From Henckelia pumila (lineage: Eukaryota; Streptophyta; Magnoliopsida; Lamiales; Gesneriaceae): a DNA stretch of 64,000 nt. Positions 36,551 through 49,561 of the stretch are shown one piece after another; the stretch's first letter is position 1, and each line of letters opens with the position of its first letter. The DNA lies in assembly GCF_033568475.1 (NCBI RefSeq), contig NC_133123.1:139020062-139084061 (forward strand), in the 5' to 3' direction. Position numbers and translations under genes: made by a program. Under the pieces are notes generated by a model. That model saw nothing but the letters and a program-made list of their open reading frames with translations. It did not search any database and was not told the origin of the DNA.

Positions 36551-38739
36551 ATAATATAGTACGCCTTTTCGTTGGGCTTGGCTCCGAAGAGTTGTGACAT
36601 TTTGGTGAGTAATGAATACGAGCAAAGCAAAAGTTTAGTAACTGAAATTGACATGAAATTAATGTGGACATGTATATGATCTATTTTGTAGATGGGCAGT
36701 GCGTTTTCGACTTCATTGTATAACACACATATATACCGGCTCAAGTAAATTTTGTGTAGTACTCGCACATAAATTATACGTACCCACACATCATAATATG
36801 TCATGCTCGTTTAGTGTTGAGTTTTTTGAATCAATCACTCCCTTTGTGTCTAACTACACATGATGCAAAAAAGAATTCCTAGTTTGGGGAAAAAAAATTG
36901 GAGATTGTTTCTATTCACATTCTACATTCAGTTGGATTCTGTATGATAACATGGGAAAAATACAAATAAAATCTCATAAAAGACACCGATTTCATGAAAC
37001 GGTGAAAATGAAACATATGGTCGATGTATCTAAAACTCACATCAGAGTCTCGATTCGACCATCAATTTAAAATATCCTATTAAACAGCAAAACTAAGTAG
37101 ATTACATTGAAAGTAAAGATGAAACATTTAATAATAATAATTGAAATTAACTTTCAACTAGAAAACGAATTTTTTGGTTGTCCTCGATTGTTCGAGCCTC
37201 TTTCTCTTTTTATCCGATAAATTTTTCCACCACCTTCGAACTTCATTTCTCCTTCATGGGCCATGTATTTCACACACTTTCCCACCTTCCATCTTAACGG
37301 ATCTCTGGCCTTTTGGTTTCATGCCAGCGCGTTAGTCCCATAATTCATCTGATGGGCTTCGCTTGTTATAACCCGCAGAGATCCATTCACCGTTTCAATC
37401 TCATAGTGGCCAATAATCCTACGGGCCGCCGCACAAGAATTCATGTTTGGGCCAAACACTTAGCTAAAATAATGTTACCAACTCAACATCTGCAATAAGA
37501 CTCTGAGGAATATGTTTATTAAAATTTAGATGTAATTAGTTTATCCATCCTTCCAAATTTGTGTGAGTACATGTTTCATTATGTCCTAATTCTATATTTG
37601 TATTCATAAAAATAAAGAATAAAATAAAATTGGGTTTGCAATTTGGGTCACAGCTCACGAAAGTGACAGGCCAACTGGGATTGTTTGTTATGTAGCTGTA
37701 AATTGTAAATGGTGGCCCATATGTTTTCAACCGTCGATTTTTGTCGGCGGGAGCGCTGAAACATTCGAGCAGGGCTATTATTGCATCGGGATTAAATTAC
37801 AAAATGTAAATATTTTCTTATTAAAACATTATCGTAAATTTCTTGTAATTATAACTTTTCCCAAGTTAAGATTTTATGTTCTTTTTGTTTTAAGGTTTTA
37901 ATTGAGCTCGGAGTTAAATTATTTTTATTAAAAAAAAAGAAAGAAACTTTATGTTACGAAACATCCTGATTCGATGCAGAATTTTCAAACATAGTTTTTT
38001 ATTCGTTAAAATAAAGTTTTTTCTTTTACTTCCAACAAAAAGCTTGACGAGAATCCTTAAAACCACTTTTCATTTTCTCTTCTCTTATCTATTCTTTTTT
38101 TTTATTGTTTATCTTTTAAGAAAAACGACAACTTCTTTTCGTAAAAATGCCTTTCAAAGCAATTCATTGTAAATGCCGTCTTATATAATTAGTTCGAACC
38201 AATATTTATAAAATATTTTTATAAAATAATTTATACAAAATTTATAAAAAAAATTAAATATTACTTTAAGTACAAATATTTTTTGAACAACTATTTATAA
38301 AAATTATTTTTGAAGGTTAAAAGTGTTTACACAACTATTTATAAAAACACTTTTACAGTGGCCAAACCCGCGTGGACCCACTGCTTACGTGGATGTACGT
38401 TAGTTTAGATAATGCTGTATAGCATTAGCACCGGTCTTAGATTTCATTTTATTTTATTTTAATAGAATTCAGCAAAAAATCACTATCACAATCATTCATG
38501 GACTTTTTGACTTTTCATGATTAACCGTTGGAAAGCTGCAATTAATATTATTTAATCTTGAATTATATTGTCACACATTAATTAATACTTTCGTCAAATA
38601 AGTGTCGCATAATTAATTTCATTTTTTTTTTTCATTACAACATTTCCACGCCACTTTCATGTTATCTATATACTTATTATATTTTACCCCAAAACAATTG
38701 ATTATTATACATAAATCTAACAAGATTTATTATATTTTC

Positions 38740-38775
<36 letters not shown>

Positions 38776-38867
38776 TTTTTTTTTTCCAAGATGATCGTAA
38801 TATAGTAGTTTGTAAACCAAGTTAATTAAGTATATTTCATCATTCAAATTCAATGTAGTTGGGGAAA

Positions 38868-38912
<45 letters not shown>

Positions 38913-38917
38913 TATTA

Positions 38918-39182
38918 AAAAAAAAGAGTTGACGCTGAAGGAGACCCTATCTCACGTGAGTTAGAGACTTATTGACTCATGTGTGAGTTAAATCGAGAGA
39001 TGTGCACAAGCGACAGAGATTTGATGGAGGAAGCAACATGACCAACCCCCAGAACATACCCCACAATATTTCAGCAGGAAATATGCTCCACACGATGATC
39101 GAACCCGCAACGCTGATGAATTTTCTCTCACATCACCTCAGGTCTTGCCAACTCGTCTATACTCCTATGGACAAGTTACAAG
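38918..39182 (-). mobile_element. tRNA-derived SINE with target duplication
   Basis: Read on minus, the 5' part contains an A-box-like TAGACGAGTTGGCAAG (39159-39144) and a B box GGGTTCGATCATC (39106-39094), the two internal pol III promoter parts of tRNA-derived SINEs. It ends in an oligo-T run next to CAGCGTCAACTC, as in Au-type plant SINEs. TA-repeat DNA ending ATATGATTATTA lies on both sides (ending at 38917 and 39209), giving a target duplication of about 20 bp. Length is about 265 bp, normal for plant SINEs. The exact 5' end is blurred by the TA tract. Confidence 0.72.
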
Positions 39183-39702
39183 TATATGTATATATATATA
39201 TGATTATTAGATTGCACATTGGTTGATCAAACTTGTTTTATTTTTGGCTACTTTTTTTTTCCATGCATGAATAACGGTCCCTAGACCATGAAATATTCAA
39301 GTCAATAATATATAAGACAAAGGACAGAATTAAGATGATTTGACCAAGTAACACATCGAGATCAATAAAGAAACGTACGTAAGAATGTAATTAAAAATAG
39401 AGGAACTCATATTGTAATTAACTAACATGATGATTGTATTAATATTAATTTTTCTGGTTTGAGAAATAAAAACTCTTTGTATATGAATGAAACGATTTAA
39501 ATTTGTGTGTAAATTTCAAATGACTAGCTTGAAAAGTGCATTTGAAGTAAATAAGATACAATGAATTTCAGAAATGTATCTGAAATCTAATACACTCAAA
39601 TCATTATACAAGCATAAAATTTTAGTTTCGAATATAGCACACTAACTTTTTTATTATTATTTAATATAGCACACTAACTAGGTGAGAAGTTTTATTTAAA
39701 TA

Positions 39703-39742
<40 letters not shown>

Positions 39743-40804
39743 TAAAATCTCAAAAAAAATTAGTTACACATTAATTTAGGAAGAGGAGTGATGCAATATC
39801 ACCGCTAGTGCCTCCTACTGAATCAAGAAAACAGTGGATTGAAATATGGACAAAATTTGTCAAAATACAATTTAATGAAAAGTGGTTTGAACATGCATGC
39901 TTTTCTTGTCGTGCTTGACCTAATGAACCCTTTTTAAATAGTTAAAAACCAATAAAAACAAATTCGAGTTACCAAACATTGTTATGGAAAAATAATTGGA
40001 GCCATTCCATTTATTTGACAGCTAAATCTTCTACCAAATTCATTTGGACCATGTCTAGTTTAAGCTAGAAGCTACATTTATGTTATTTTATTTTTGTGGA
40101 TTTAGAGAGTTGGACGATATAATTATAGTTTTAGAGCATGTTCATTTAACAAATGTGTCGAGATACATAGATCAATGAAGTATTCAAATACAAATAACAC
40201 TCTCCATATACATATATAATATAATGCACACGTAGGAATGCAGGATACAAAAATTTTGCGTAAAGAAGTACTGAAGAATGGTCCACTTAGTTTTTTTTTA
40301 CTATGAAAATTCAATGCAGGGCATGTGGATTCATTCCTGTACACATGCTTCATGTTCAAATATTTCTATTTATGTGCAAACCATAGTATTTCTTTAATTA
40401 ATATTACCTAATGTTTTTTTAATGTATAAATATTACCTAAGCTTAGTTTACCCCTTTTGGGTATAACATTTAATTGACATCATTGTATAATTTGAAGTTG
40501 TCACCGTCTCCTAGACGACGTATCTAGCACATGAGATCAATCATTTACCTTTTACTCAAAATTCACAAGCATTTTTTTTAAAAAAAAATCACAAGTATTA
40601 CTATTAAAAACGTTTATGAGCAGTTGCAAAAATTAAGACCAATAATCTGAGATGGTGTTCGAGATTGCTACTAAAATTCTGAAAATTTTGATTATTTAAC
40701 TTGATGTCATGATTAATTTTCAACATTTTTGTATTATCTCGTACTGTTTGAATCGAAATTTTCGGTAACTATAGTTATAAAATAACTATATTTTATATCC
40801 TCTT

Positions 40805-40872
40805 CCTATAATTTATCATTTAACATCTTTACACACATCCTATAATTTATCATTTAACATCTTTACACACAA
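40805..40872. repeat. 34-bp tandem duplication
   Basis: Two adjacent copies of a unit starting CCTATAATTTATCATTTAAC and ending ACACACA. They look identical, so the duplication is recent. Confidence 0.9.
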
Positions 40873-41984
40873 TTAATTAGTAGGTCGTGGCCGAAATTTG
40901 AATTTTCAGAAAAATAATTATAGATAAAATTTTGGTGATGAAGCCTTGTGAAGAAGGAAAAAAAAAGTCCTAAATCATTTCAAAGGAAAGTACTGTGATT
41001 TGGCATATGGTGGGGACTCACCGCTTACCACATGACTGAGATTTAAAGCAATTTACTGAGCCAAGTTTACTTCTCTGTCGCTTCCAACATGGTGGGCCAA
41101 AGCTTTTTGCTTGTAATTTTCTAAATTTAAGCACCACTACAACAAAAAACCATGACCCAACAAATCATCGGAAAAAATGAGCAATTTCAATTTTATACAA
41201 GATCATTTTAAAAAAAGTGAAAATAAATAGATATACATTTGTCGCCGTACCAAAAGTTATAGCCAATTTGATAATACAACTTAAATTTTTTTAAATAAAT
41301 CAATATCTCAGACATCACAAAACTCATTTGAGACGAATCTTTTATTTTGGATCACTCGTGAAATTGTTTCGTGGACGGTGTTATAGGAGTTTCTATGTTT
41401 TATTTTTGTACACAATCATTTTTAATGTGATTTGCATTTACATATATTATCAAAATTTATCGGATATACTTGGAATTTCTTACAATTCAATGCCACTCTT
41501 CAAGAAAAGAGAGAAACCAATTCGGGACAAAACATGTTACTCTATTATTTCAAAATAATAGCAAATATATTTCATTGCCAGCTCAAATCAATGTCAAGAA
41601 AATAATTTATTAAAATAAATTGCAGGTCAAAAGTCAAAATGGGCGATCGGAGGGAAAATGGCATTTGTATGTTTAGTTTAGTACCGTTTCTTTTGTATAT
41701 TTGAGTTGACAATTGCAGTGAGTGAATCCATTCCATTCCATCCACACCAAAACCGTGAAACACAATCCCACAAGGAAAGTAGAAGCAAACAAACATCCCA
41801 TCCCATCTCATCTCTTTTGGACTTTTTTTATTTTTTTATTTTTTGAAAGACTTTTGGACTATTATTATTATTAAATTATTATATGAGAATATTTACCAAA
41901 ATTTGTCAAAATTATATAACTTGTTTTTTATTTTATTTCAAAGGTAACATATTTATTGGATGACGTAGAATTATTTTTCACAAA

Positions 41985-42110
41985 ATTCATACGAGAGCGA
42001 TAGTTTCACGGATAAATTTTTGAGATGATTTTTCAATCCAAATTGACTCATGAAACAATATTATTTTTTATTATATATATGGATCGTGTCAATCATCGTT
42101 TCGAAAAAAA
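41985..42110 (-). repeat. Decayed GTGAGAC-family MITE-like repeat
   Basis: Shares blocks with the 10.6-11.6 kb cluster: a TTTCACGGATAAATTTT start, ATTGACTCATGAAACAATATTATTTTTTAT in the middle (stated here only as a block spanning about 42043-42073), and a GATCGTGTCAATC end. Terminal inverted blocks are worn. Confidence 0.4.
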
Positions 42111-43115
42111 ATCTATCAATTTATTATTATTATTATTATCATTATTATTATATTACCTAGTATATGGGTAATCTCAATCTATTAAATATTGAATTTTCAG
42201 GATCCAACTGTAAACATTTTTTCATCCATAAGTAATAAAGGTATAGATCTACATTATATAGAGTGTATTTTACTTTGATTAGAACAATTATTAAGTCATC
42301 TATTATACATAAAATAAATATAGCATAAACTTAATGGAAGATCCTTGAAAATATTCAATAACAATTGATATAATAATTTAAGGATAAATCTAATAAATCA
42401 TAATCACAGTCCGCGTTCAAACTTCGAGTTTCACTTCTCTCTCCCTCTCTGTCTATTTTATGACCAAATTCCTTCGACTCTTCTTACATCCATATTTCCT
42501 TTTTTCACTCTACTTTTTTTTTTTCCCTCAAATTCAATTTTTTTTTTCTAGTCTAGTGTAAAAGAAAGGAAAACAATAGATCTTACACGGTATTTTATTT
42601 GTTTTCTTTTGTCGATTTCTTCCCTTCTTCCACCGGGGGTGGTGTCATTTAGTATTTTGATCCACACAGTACAGCCCCTTCACAGCTCATACATCACAAA
42701 AGATTGAGAAATAAAAGAGGAGAGAGAGGAGAGAAACCCTTTTTTTTATTTATTTATCAAATACTGGGGGTTTCTCTCAAGGAAAGAACCGGAAGAAATC
42801 CACCGAAATCCCTCTTTAATTGAATCCCACATTTCCATTCACCAAATGTGATTACGTTTTTTGTTTTCTTGTGTTGTCCGTTCATGCATCACCGTTAGTT
42901 GATTGTTTAATGCGAAGGTTTGCGGTCAGTGGGAGAGGAGAAATAAATCAGAGGACTGAGGACCTGGGTTTTCGGCATTTCTCTTGTGTGTGCAGATGGG
43001 TCTTGAGTGAAGGATAAAAAATCGTTTTTTTTTTTAAATTTTACTCCCTTTCTGTGAAGATTGCGAAGGCGTGTGACTGGAATAGGAAGAGTTTTTTAAG
43101 GTTTGTTTTTCTGGA

Positions 43116-46100
43116 ATGGATACGAAAGGAAGACTTGTGGCGGGTTCACACAACAGGAATGAGTTTGTACTCATCAATGCCGATGAGATTGGAAGGGTCA
43201 GCGCCTCACAGAATTCGTGTTCTTGTTTTTATTAATTTTTTTCCCCTCAATTTGGTTGCATTATCGAAAGGTTTTTTGTGTGACTCTGTTCACACTGTTC
43301 AGTCACACAGCGTTGGTTAATTTTCGGTTTTAAGGTTGCGTGCCGTTTTGGTATGAGATTTTTGGTTTAGATTCTCAAATTTACTGTTTTTTTTCTAAGG
43401 AAATTTTGTTTTAATTTTCTGTATGTTATTTTGATTTTTTGCAGTTTGATAAAGCAAAGCAATTTCAACATTTTCCCTGATCATTTATGTTTCTGTGTAA
43501 TTTGGGACGCAGTGTCTGTGATAAGCAATTGACTTTCTTTCTTTGTTCTTGTTATCTTTTCCAGATTTCACGCCCAGTCCAAATTGTTCTCTCTTGCTTT
43601 ATTGCAGTTTATCTTGAATTTACGTTTTGAATCTGTTAGGGTCTTGGTGGAGTCGCATTGTCTTGCGTCGATCTTTATTTCGCAGCACAGAAATCTCGAT
43701 CTGGTGCCAATTCTTACATTAATGTTTGAAATGTCAGGTGACTTCCGTGAAAGAGCTGACTGGACAGATTTGTCAGATTTGTGGAGATGAGATTGAGTTT
43801 GGTGTAGATGGGGAGCCATTTGTAGCCTGTAACGAATGCGCATTCCCTGTTTGCAGACATTGTTATGAATATGAAAGACGAGAGGGTAATCAAGCTTGTC
43901 CTCAGTGCAAAACCAGATACAAGCGAATAAAAGGTAGTTTTTCATCTTGTCATTATCTCGGATGTTACTGCTTCAACTTTTCTTGTTTTAGTAATTAGTA
44001 ATGGTGTCATTAAAGAAAAAATTGATCTTTAGGGAGTCCTAGAGTTGATGGAGATGAAGAAGAAGAAGAATGTGATGATTTGGAAAATGAATTTGATTAT
44101 AACATCAATGAAAGAAGAGATCCCCATCAGGTAGCTGATTCAGCACTCGCCGCGCGACTTAATGTTGGTCGTGGTGGTGCTTCTGGTATCTACACTAGTT
44201 CATCAGAATTGGATCCCTCAGCCGTTAACTCAGACATCCCTCTTCTTACTTATGGTCAAGAGGTGAGTTTCTTGTTTAACTGATGCAGTTCCTCGATTGT
44301 GCATTTGAACAAAAAATTGAGTCTTGATAATGTAAATGCTATTATTTTTTAAATTTTACTGTTGTTTTGATAAGAATGTTTCATGAATGGTTCTTAATGA
44401 AGGATGATACAATTTCTGCGGACAAGCATGCTCTCATTATCCCTCCGTTCATGGGTGGTGGAAAGCGAGTCCATCCCATGCCATTTTCCGATTCCTCCAT
44501 GAACGGTAATTTTATCCGTCGGTCCTAGATGTTCAACTAGTTTCCTAGCTGTCGAAAGTAATTTCAACAATATTTCAGTGCCACCTCGTCCAATGGATCC
44601 GAAGAAAGACTTGGCTGTATATGGATATGGTACTGTTGCTTGGAAGGAAAGAATGGATGAATGGAAGAAAAAACAGAATGATAGGCTTCAGGTTGTTAAA
44701 CATCAAGGAGATAAAGGCGGTGATGACCTGGATGATCCTGATTTGCCTAAGTAGGTTTATTCTTTCTGTTTGCTTTTATATGTAGTAGTTCTAATTATTA
44801 TTCAGTTCCTTCTTAGATTTCACATTATCCGTCTGTGATCCGAGCCTTGCTTTTGCAATTGCAACTTTGCACTCGTTGGTACTTGGTAGTGTAATCAATC
44901 TTATCTTGACCTGCATGTGCCAACTCCCTTAGAAAGCTATATTGATGTATCGAATGTACTATTGACCAGCATTTGCAGATAGCATAAGGTTGAAAGAGAA
45001 TATTTTGTCTTTGTTAAGTCGAACTTAGGCACCTAATGGAATGTGAGAAAAAACGTTTACATATTGAGCTTCCTAGGGTATAAATCTTTGATGTATTTTA
45101 TCTCCATTCTAATTTACTTTCATAAAAGGACTTGCACGTTCTTCTTTGTGCTCAACCTTTGGTCTTTATTTTTATATCAATTATGTTTGAGGCATGCAAA
45201 TGTAGTAGTTTGCTTATTGTCATGATTTCTGCTACTCTTAAGGTGTAGGGAGTAATTGTTGGAGCTGCACGGTTGTGTTACAGTTCATCGAAGTTCGACA
45301 GCCGTTGATTCATAACAAAATTTATAGATAGTGTTAATCTATATATGACCCAGTAACTGAATCGTATGCCAGCATTAAAATGTTCGAACAATAAAATTAA
45401 TTTGATTTCTTTCACTCATACTTCTTTCACTTCCAGATTATTCACCTTATATCTTGATGTTTTATATTGTAATTTACAGGATGGATGAAGGCAGGCAGCC
45501 TCTTTCGAGGAAGCTACCCATACCTTCAAGCAAGATAAACCCTTACAGAATGATCATTTTACTTCGAATGGCAATTCTTGGGTTGTTTTTTCACTATAGA
45601 ATTCTTCATCCTGTCAATGACGCATATGGCTTGTGGTTAACGTCAATTATATGTGAGATATGGTTTGCTGTCTCGTGGTTGTTTGATCAGTTTCCAAAGT
45701 GGTCTCCAATTTTGCGAGAAACGTACCTTGATAGACTTTCACTGAGGTGAATTTTTCCTCTTTTTTTAATCTTTAATTTAATTAATTTCTCTGCACGTTG
45801 TTATTTATTTGTCTTGTTTAAAACATCTGACTCCACTCTTCCAGGTATGAGAAAGAAGGAAAGCCCTCTGAGCTAATGCCTGTGGACATATTTGTGAGTA
45901 CAGTGGACCCTATGAAAGAACCACCACTCATTACGGCAAACACAGTTCTTTCTATTCTTGCCGTTGATTATCCCATAGACAAGGTTGCTTGCTATGTCTC
46001 AGATGATGGTGCTGCCATGCTTACTTTTGAAGCTCTATCTGAGACATGCGAGTTTGCCAGGAAATGGGTCCCATTCTGCAAAAGGTTTAGCATAGAACCT

Positions 46101-48967
46101 CGGGCTCCTGAATGGTATTTTTCTCAAAAGGTCGACTATTTGAAAGACAAGGTAGAACCAATATTTGTGAGGGAACGCCGGGCAATGAAGGTGTTATACC
46201 TTTTCCCTTATTATCTGTTTCAGAAATAATTTCTTGTCATTGACTTAATATGTATTTCTTCTATTTGCTAGAATAGAAGTTTACACTTTGCTCAACCTTT
46301 ATGTTTATGCAAAAGAAAAATAGGTCGAGAACTTGTGTTTTCATTTAAGATGACCACGCTCTGCTTATAAAGTACTTCCCTAAGATATTTTTCATTTTGG
46401 GTTTGAAGTTTGATGACTGAAACTTTCTTTCTGTAATTGTCATCATTCAGAGAGAGTACGAAGAGTTCAAAGTTCGAATAAATGGATTGGTGTCCACTGC
46501 ACAGAAGGTTCCTGAGGATGGTTGGACCATGCAGGATGGAACACCGTGGCCTGGAAATAATGTCAGGGACCACCCTGGAATGATCCAGGTATAACGAGCT
46601 TACTCTGATTTTATGCTTCCTAAGTTCCTATTGACGGAATGGTACTGACAAGAAGAATTTGTCAATTGTATTTTGATTTTTCTCAACAGGTGTTCTTGGG
46701 TCAAAATGGTGTTCAGGATATTGAAGGGAATGAATTGCCTCGTCTCATATATGTTTCTCGTGAGAAGAGGCCGGGTTTTGAGCATCACAAAAAAGCCGGT
46801 GCTATGAATGCTTTGGTGACTATCATCCTTCCATTTTTGTTATATTTACGTTATCCAGAGGAATTTGTTCCATCTTCAGCTATCTTATGTATAATTTATG
46901 TTTTTTTAATTCCAGATACGGGTGTCGGCTGTCATCTCAAATGCTCCGTACCTACTGAATGTTGATTGTGACCATTACATAAATAACAGCAAAGCTCTAA
47001 GGGAAGCGATGTGTTTCATGATGGATCCTCAGGCTGGAAAGAAGATATGTTATGTGCAATTTCCTCAAAGATTTGATGGAATTGATCGGCATGACAGATA
47101 TTCAAACCGCAATGTTGTCTTTTTTGATGTATGTATGACTTTTAAGGGTGTTCTATTACAAATTATTAGTGTTATGCATTTGTGGTTCTATGACATCTTT
47201 TGTAAAAGGCTAATTGTTATCTTAACTACTAACAGATAAATATGAAAGGACTTGATGGGATCCAAGGTCCAATTTACGTCGGAACTGGATGTGTCTTCAG
47301 GAGGCAAGCCCTTTATGGATATGATGCTCCCAAGAAGGCAAAACCACCAGGGAAAACTTGCAATTGTTGGCCCAAATGGTGTTGCTGCTGTTGTGGATCT
47401 AGAAAGAAGAGCAAGAAAGGGAAATCAAAGAATAATAAGAAAAGGACCAAGAGCAGGGAAGCTTCAACACAAGTTCATGCTCTTGAAAATATCGAGGAAG
47501 GAATAGAAGGTAAGAGTAAATTTCAAATTGGCATTAGCTATAAATTTTATACATATTTTAAGAGGATTTGAACACTATTGATGATGTTACATTTAGAAAC
47601 GAATTTCCGTGGTTTTTATGTATCGAGCTCTTGGTATTAATAGTGTACCTTTTTTCTCACGTGTGGCAGGAATTGACAGTGAAAAATCAACCCTCATGCC
47701 CCAGATTAAACTTGAGAAAAAATTTGGACAATCACCGGTTTTTATTGCTTCATCACTTCTAGAAGAAGGTGGTGTTCCGCCTGGAGCATCATCAGCTTCC
47801 CTCTTGAAAGAAGCTATTCATGTCATTAGTTGTGGCTACGAGGATAAAACAGACTGGGGGAAAGAGGTATGCTGTTTCCATGTAGATTTTTTTTCCAAAC
47901 GATCTTATATTGATTTTTTTCATTTCTAACTCATGTTCTTCACCATCAGGTTGGATGGATTTATGGTTCGGTTACTGAGGACATCTTGACTGGTTTTAAG
48001 ATGCATTGCCATGGCTGGAGATCTGTGTACTGCATACCACGTCAACCTGCTTTCAAAGGGTCGGCCCCTATCAATCTATCGGATCGTTTACACCAGGTTC
48101 TTCGGTGGGCACTGGGATCTGTTGAAATTTTCTTTAGCAGGCATTGCCCTCTTTGGTATGGGTATGGATGCGGTCTGAAACCATTGGAAAGATTTTCTTA
48201 CATAAACTCGGTGGTATATCCATTGACATCACTTCCCTTGATCGTCTATTGCACCCTGCCAGCTGTTTGCCTTCTTACCGGAAAATTCATTGTCCCAGAG
48301 GTGAATATCTGCTAGAAGATATATACTTTTATTTAGTTTGATCATCGTTTTGCTGACTCTTTTTCTTTTGTGTTATGCTACACAGATCAGTAACTATGCG
48401 AGTATAATTTTCATGGGCCTTTTTATATCAATTGCTGCAACGAGTATCTTAGAGATGCAGTGGGGTGGTGTTGGAATCGACGACTGGTGGAGAAACGAGC
48501 AGTTTTGGGTGATTGGTGGTGTTTCGTCTCATTTTTTCGCTCTAATACAAGGTCTGCTCAAGGTCTTGGCTGGTGTAAGCACGAACTTCACTGTTACATC
48601 CAAAGCAGCCGATGATGGAGAATTTTCAGAGCTTTACCTCTTCAAGTGGACATCTTTGCTGATTCCTCCAATGACACTGATGATCATAAACATTATCGGG
48701 GTAATAGTTGGGATCTCAGACGCCATTAACAATGGCTACGAATCGTGGGGGCCTCTATTTGGCAGACTTTTCTTTGCATTGTGGGTGATCGTCCATCTAT
48801 ACCCCTTCCTCAAAGGATTCATGGGGAAGCAAGATAGAGTCCCCACTATAGTCGTGGTTTGGTCGATCCTTCTTGCTTCTATTTTGACGTTGTTGTGGGT
48901 TCGTATCAACCCATTTTTGTCTAGAGATGGAATCATCTTAGAGGTATGTGGGTTGAATTGTGATTAG
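43116..48967 (+). CDS. CESA6: Cellulose synthase A catalytic subunit, CESA6-type (primary wall)
   Basis: Plasma-membrane family 2 glycosyltransferase that polymerises UDP-glucose into beta-1,4-glucan within the rosette complex. The model gives 1091 residues in 14 exons: 43116-43196, 43738-43933, 44033-44262, 44403-44505, 44579-44750, 45480-45746, 45845-46190, 46451-46588, 46690-46815, 46916-47128, 47236-47509, 47670-47866, 47950-48300 and 48386-48967, all phase-consistent. Exon 1 encodes [20 protein letters not shown]. The RING-like Zn finger spans 39-84 with eight Cys. Two membrane helices follow [14 protein letters not shown]. The catalytic motifs are DDG (404), DCD (570-572), TED (790-792) and QVLRW (830-834). 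Six helices complete the C-terminus, which ends CGLNCD. The variable region [16 protein letters not shown] and the terminus match the CESA2/5/6/9 group. Cys855, Pro859 and Leu873 are unusual. Confidence 0.96.
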
Positions 48968-49553
48968 ATAGAGAGAAGGAATTTTATTAGTTGGATTCAA
49001 GTTTATATGTAGAAAGAAAAGGAGGTTTACAGAAGGGAGTTTGAAGAATTTCCCCCTGTTGTAGATAAAAAAAGAAGGAAGCTACGGACCACTCTGTTTT
49101 TCTCTGTTTTTGTTTAATTCTTTGGATAGGTTGTGTTCTGTAGCCCCAAATTCACATAAAGTTTGGTTAATAAGCTATATTCTATATTATATTATATTAT
49201 ATTATATTATATTATATTATTCTTTTGTTGTTTTGTTCTTGTCTTTGTAGTGCTTAGTTCTTCTGGGTATCCATTTATCAAAGATTTGAACTCCATGATT
49301 TTGTTAGTTTTTATTTTATGGAACTTTGATTTTGGCGTAAGACATTTCATACCTCTTTGAATTCAATCGATAGTAGTTTGGTCAATTTCAATAATGTGAA
49401 CATTTCTTTTTGTTTTGGTCTTTGGGTGAAAAATTGAATTGGGAAAGAAAGGTTTGTTTAAAATAAAAATGGAAAGGAGCGAGGAAAACCAAAGGTCAAT
49501 TGAGTCGCTGGGTCAATGGAAAAGTCGTCTCACGTCCAACAAAAGGGTTGGAT
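48968..49553. other. CesA 3' flank
   Basis: Holds the 3' UTR and transcript end. Polyadenylation-like AT-rich motifs lie near 49150-49175, followed by a (TATTA)n tract. Part of one 64-bp tandem unit (AAAAGGGTTGGATTTAGTTT) sits at 49541-49560. Confidence 0.6.
49180..49221. repeat. (TATTA)n microsatellite
   Basis: About eight copies of a pentanucleotide just after the CesA 3' end. Confidence 0.9.
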
Positions 49554-49561
49554 TTAGTTTT

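Larger units (their letters stand above)
36551..43115. other. Intergenic DNA between the divergent EC1 and CesA genes
   Basis: AT-rich, without a recognised gene. It contains a SINE (38.9-39.2 kb), TA/TG microsatellites (38742-38774, 38869-38909, 39707-39739), a 34-bp tandem pair (40805-40872) and a decayed GTGAGAC-family repeat (about 41985-42110). The last 450 bases have CT-rich and GAGA-rich tracts, for example 42716-42736, typical of a plant leader, and probably hold the CesA promoter and 5' UTR. Confidence 0.55.

Noticed and set aside
41134-41150. CACTACAACAAAAAA, similar to the terminus of CACTA elements
   Set aside because: No matching inverted end and no 3-bp duplication were found nearby, so an element could not be supported.
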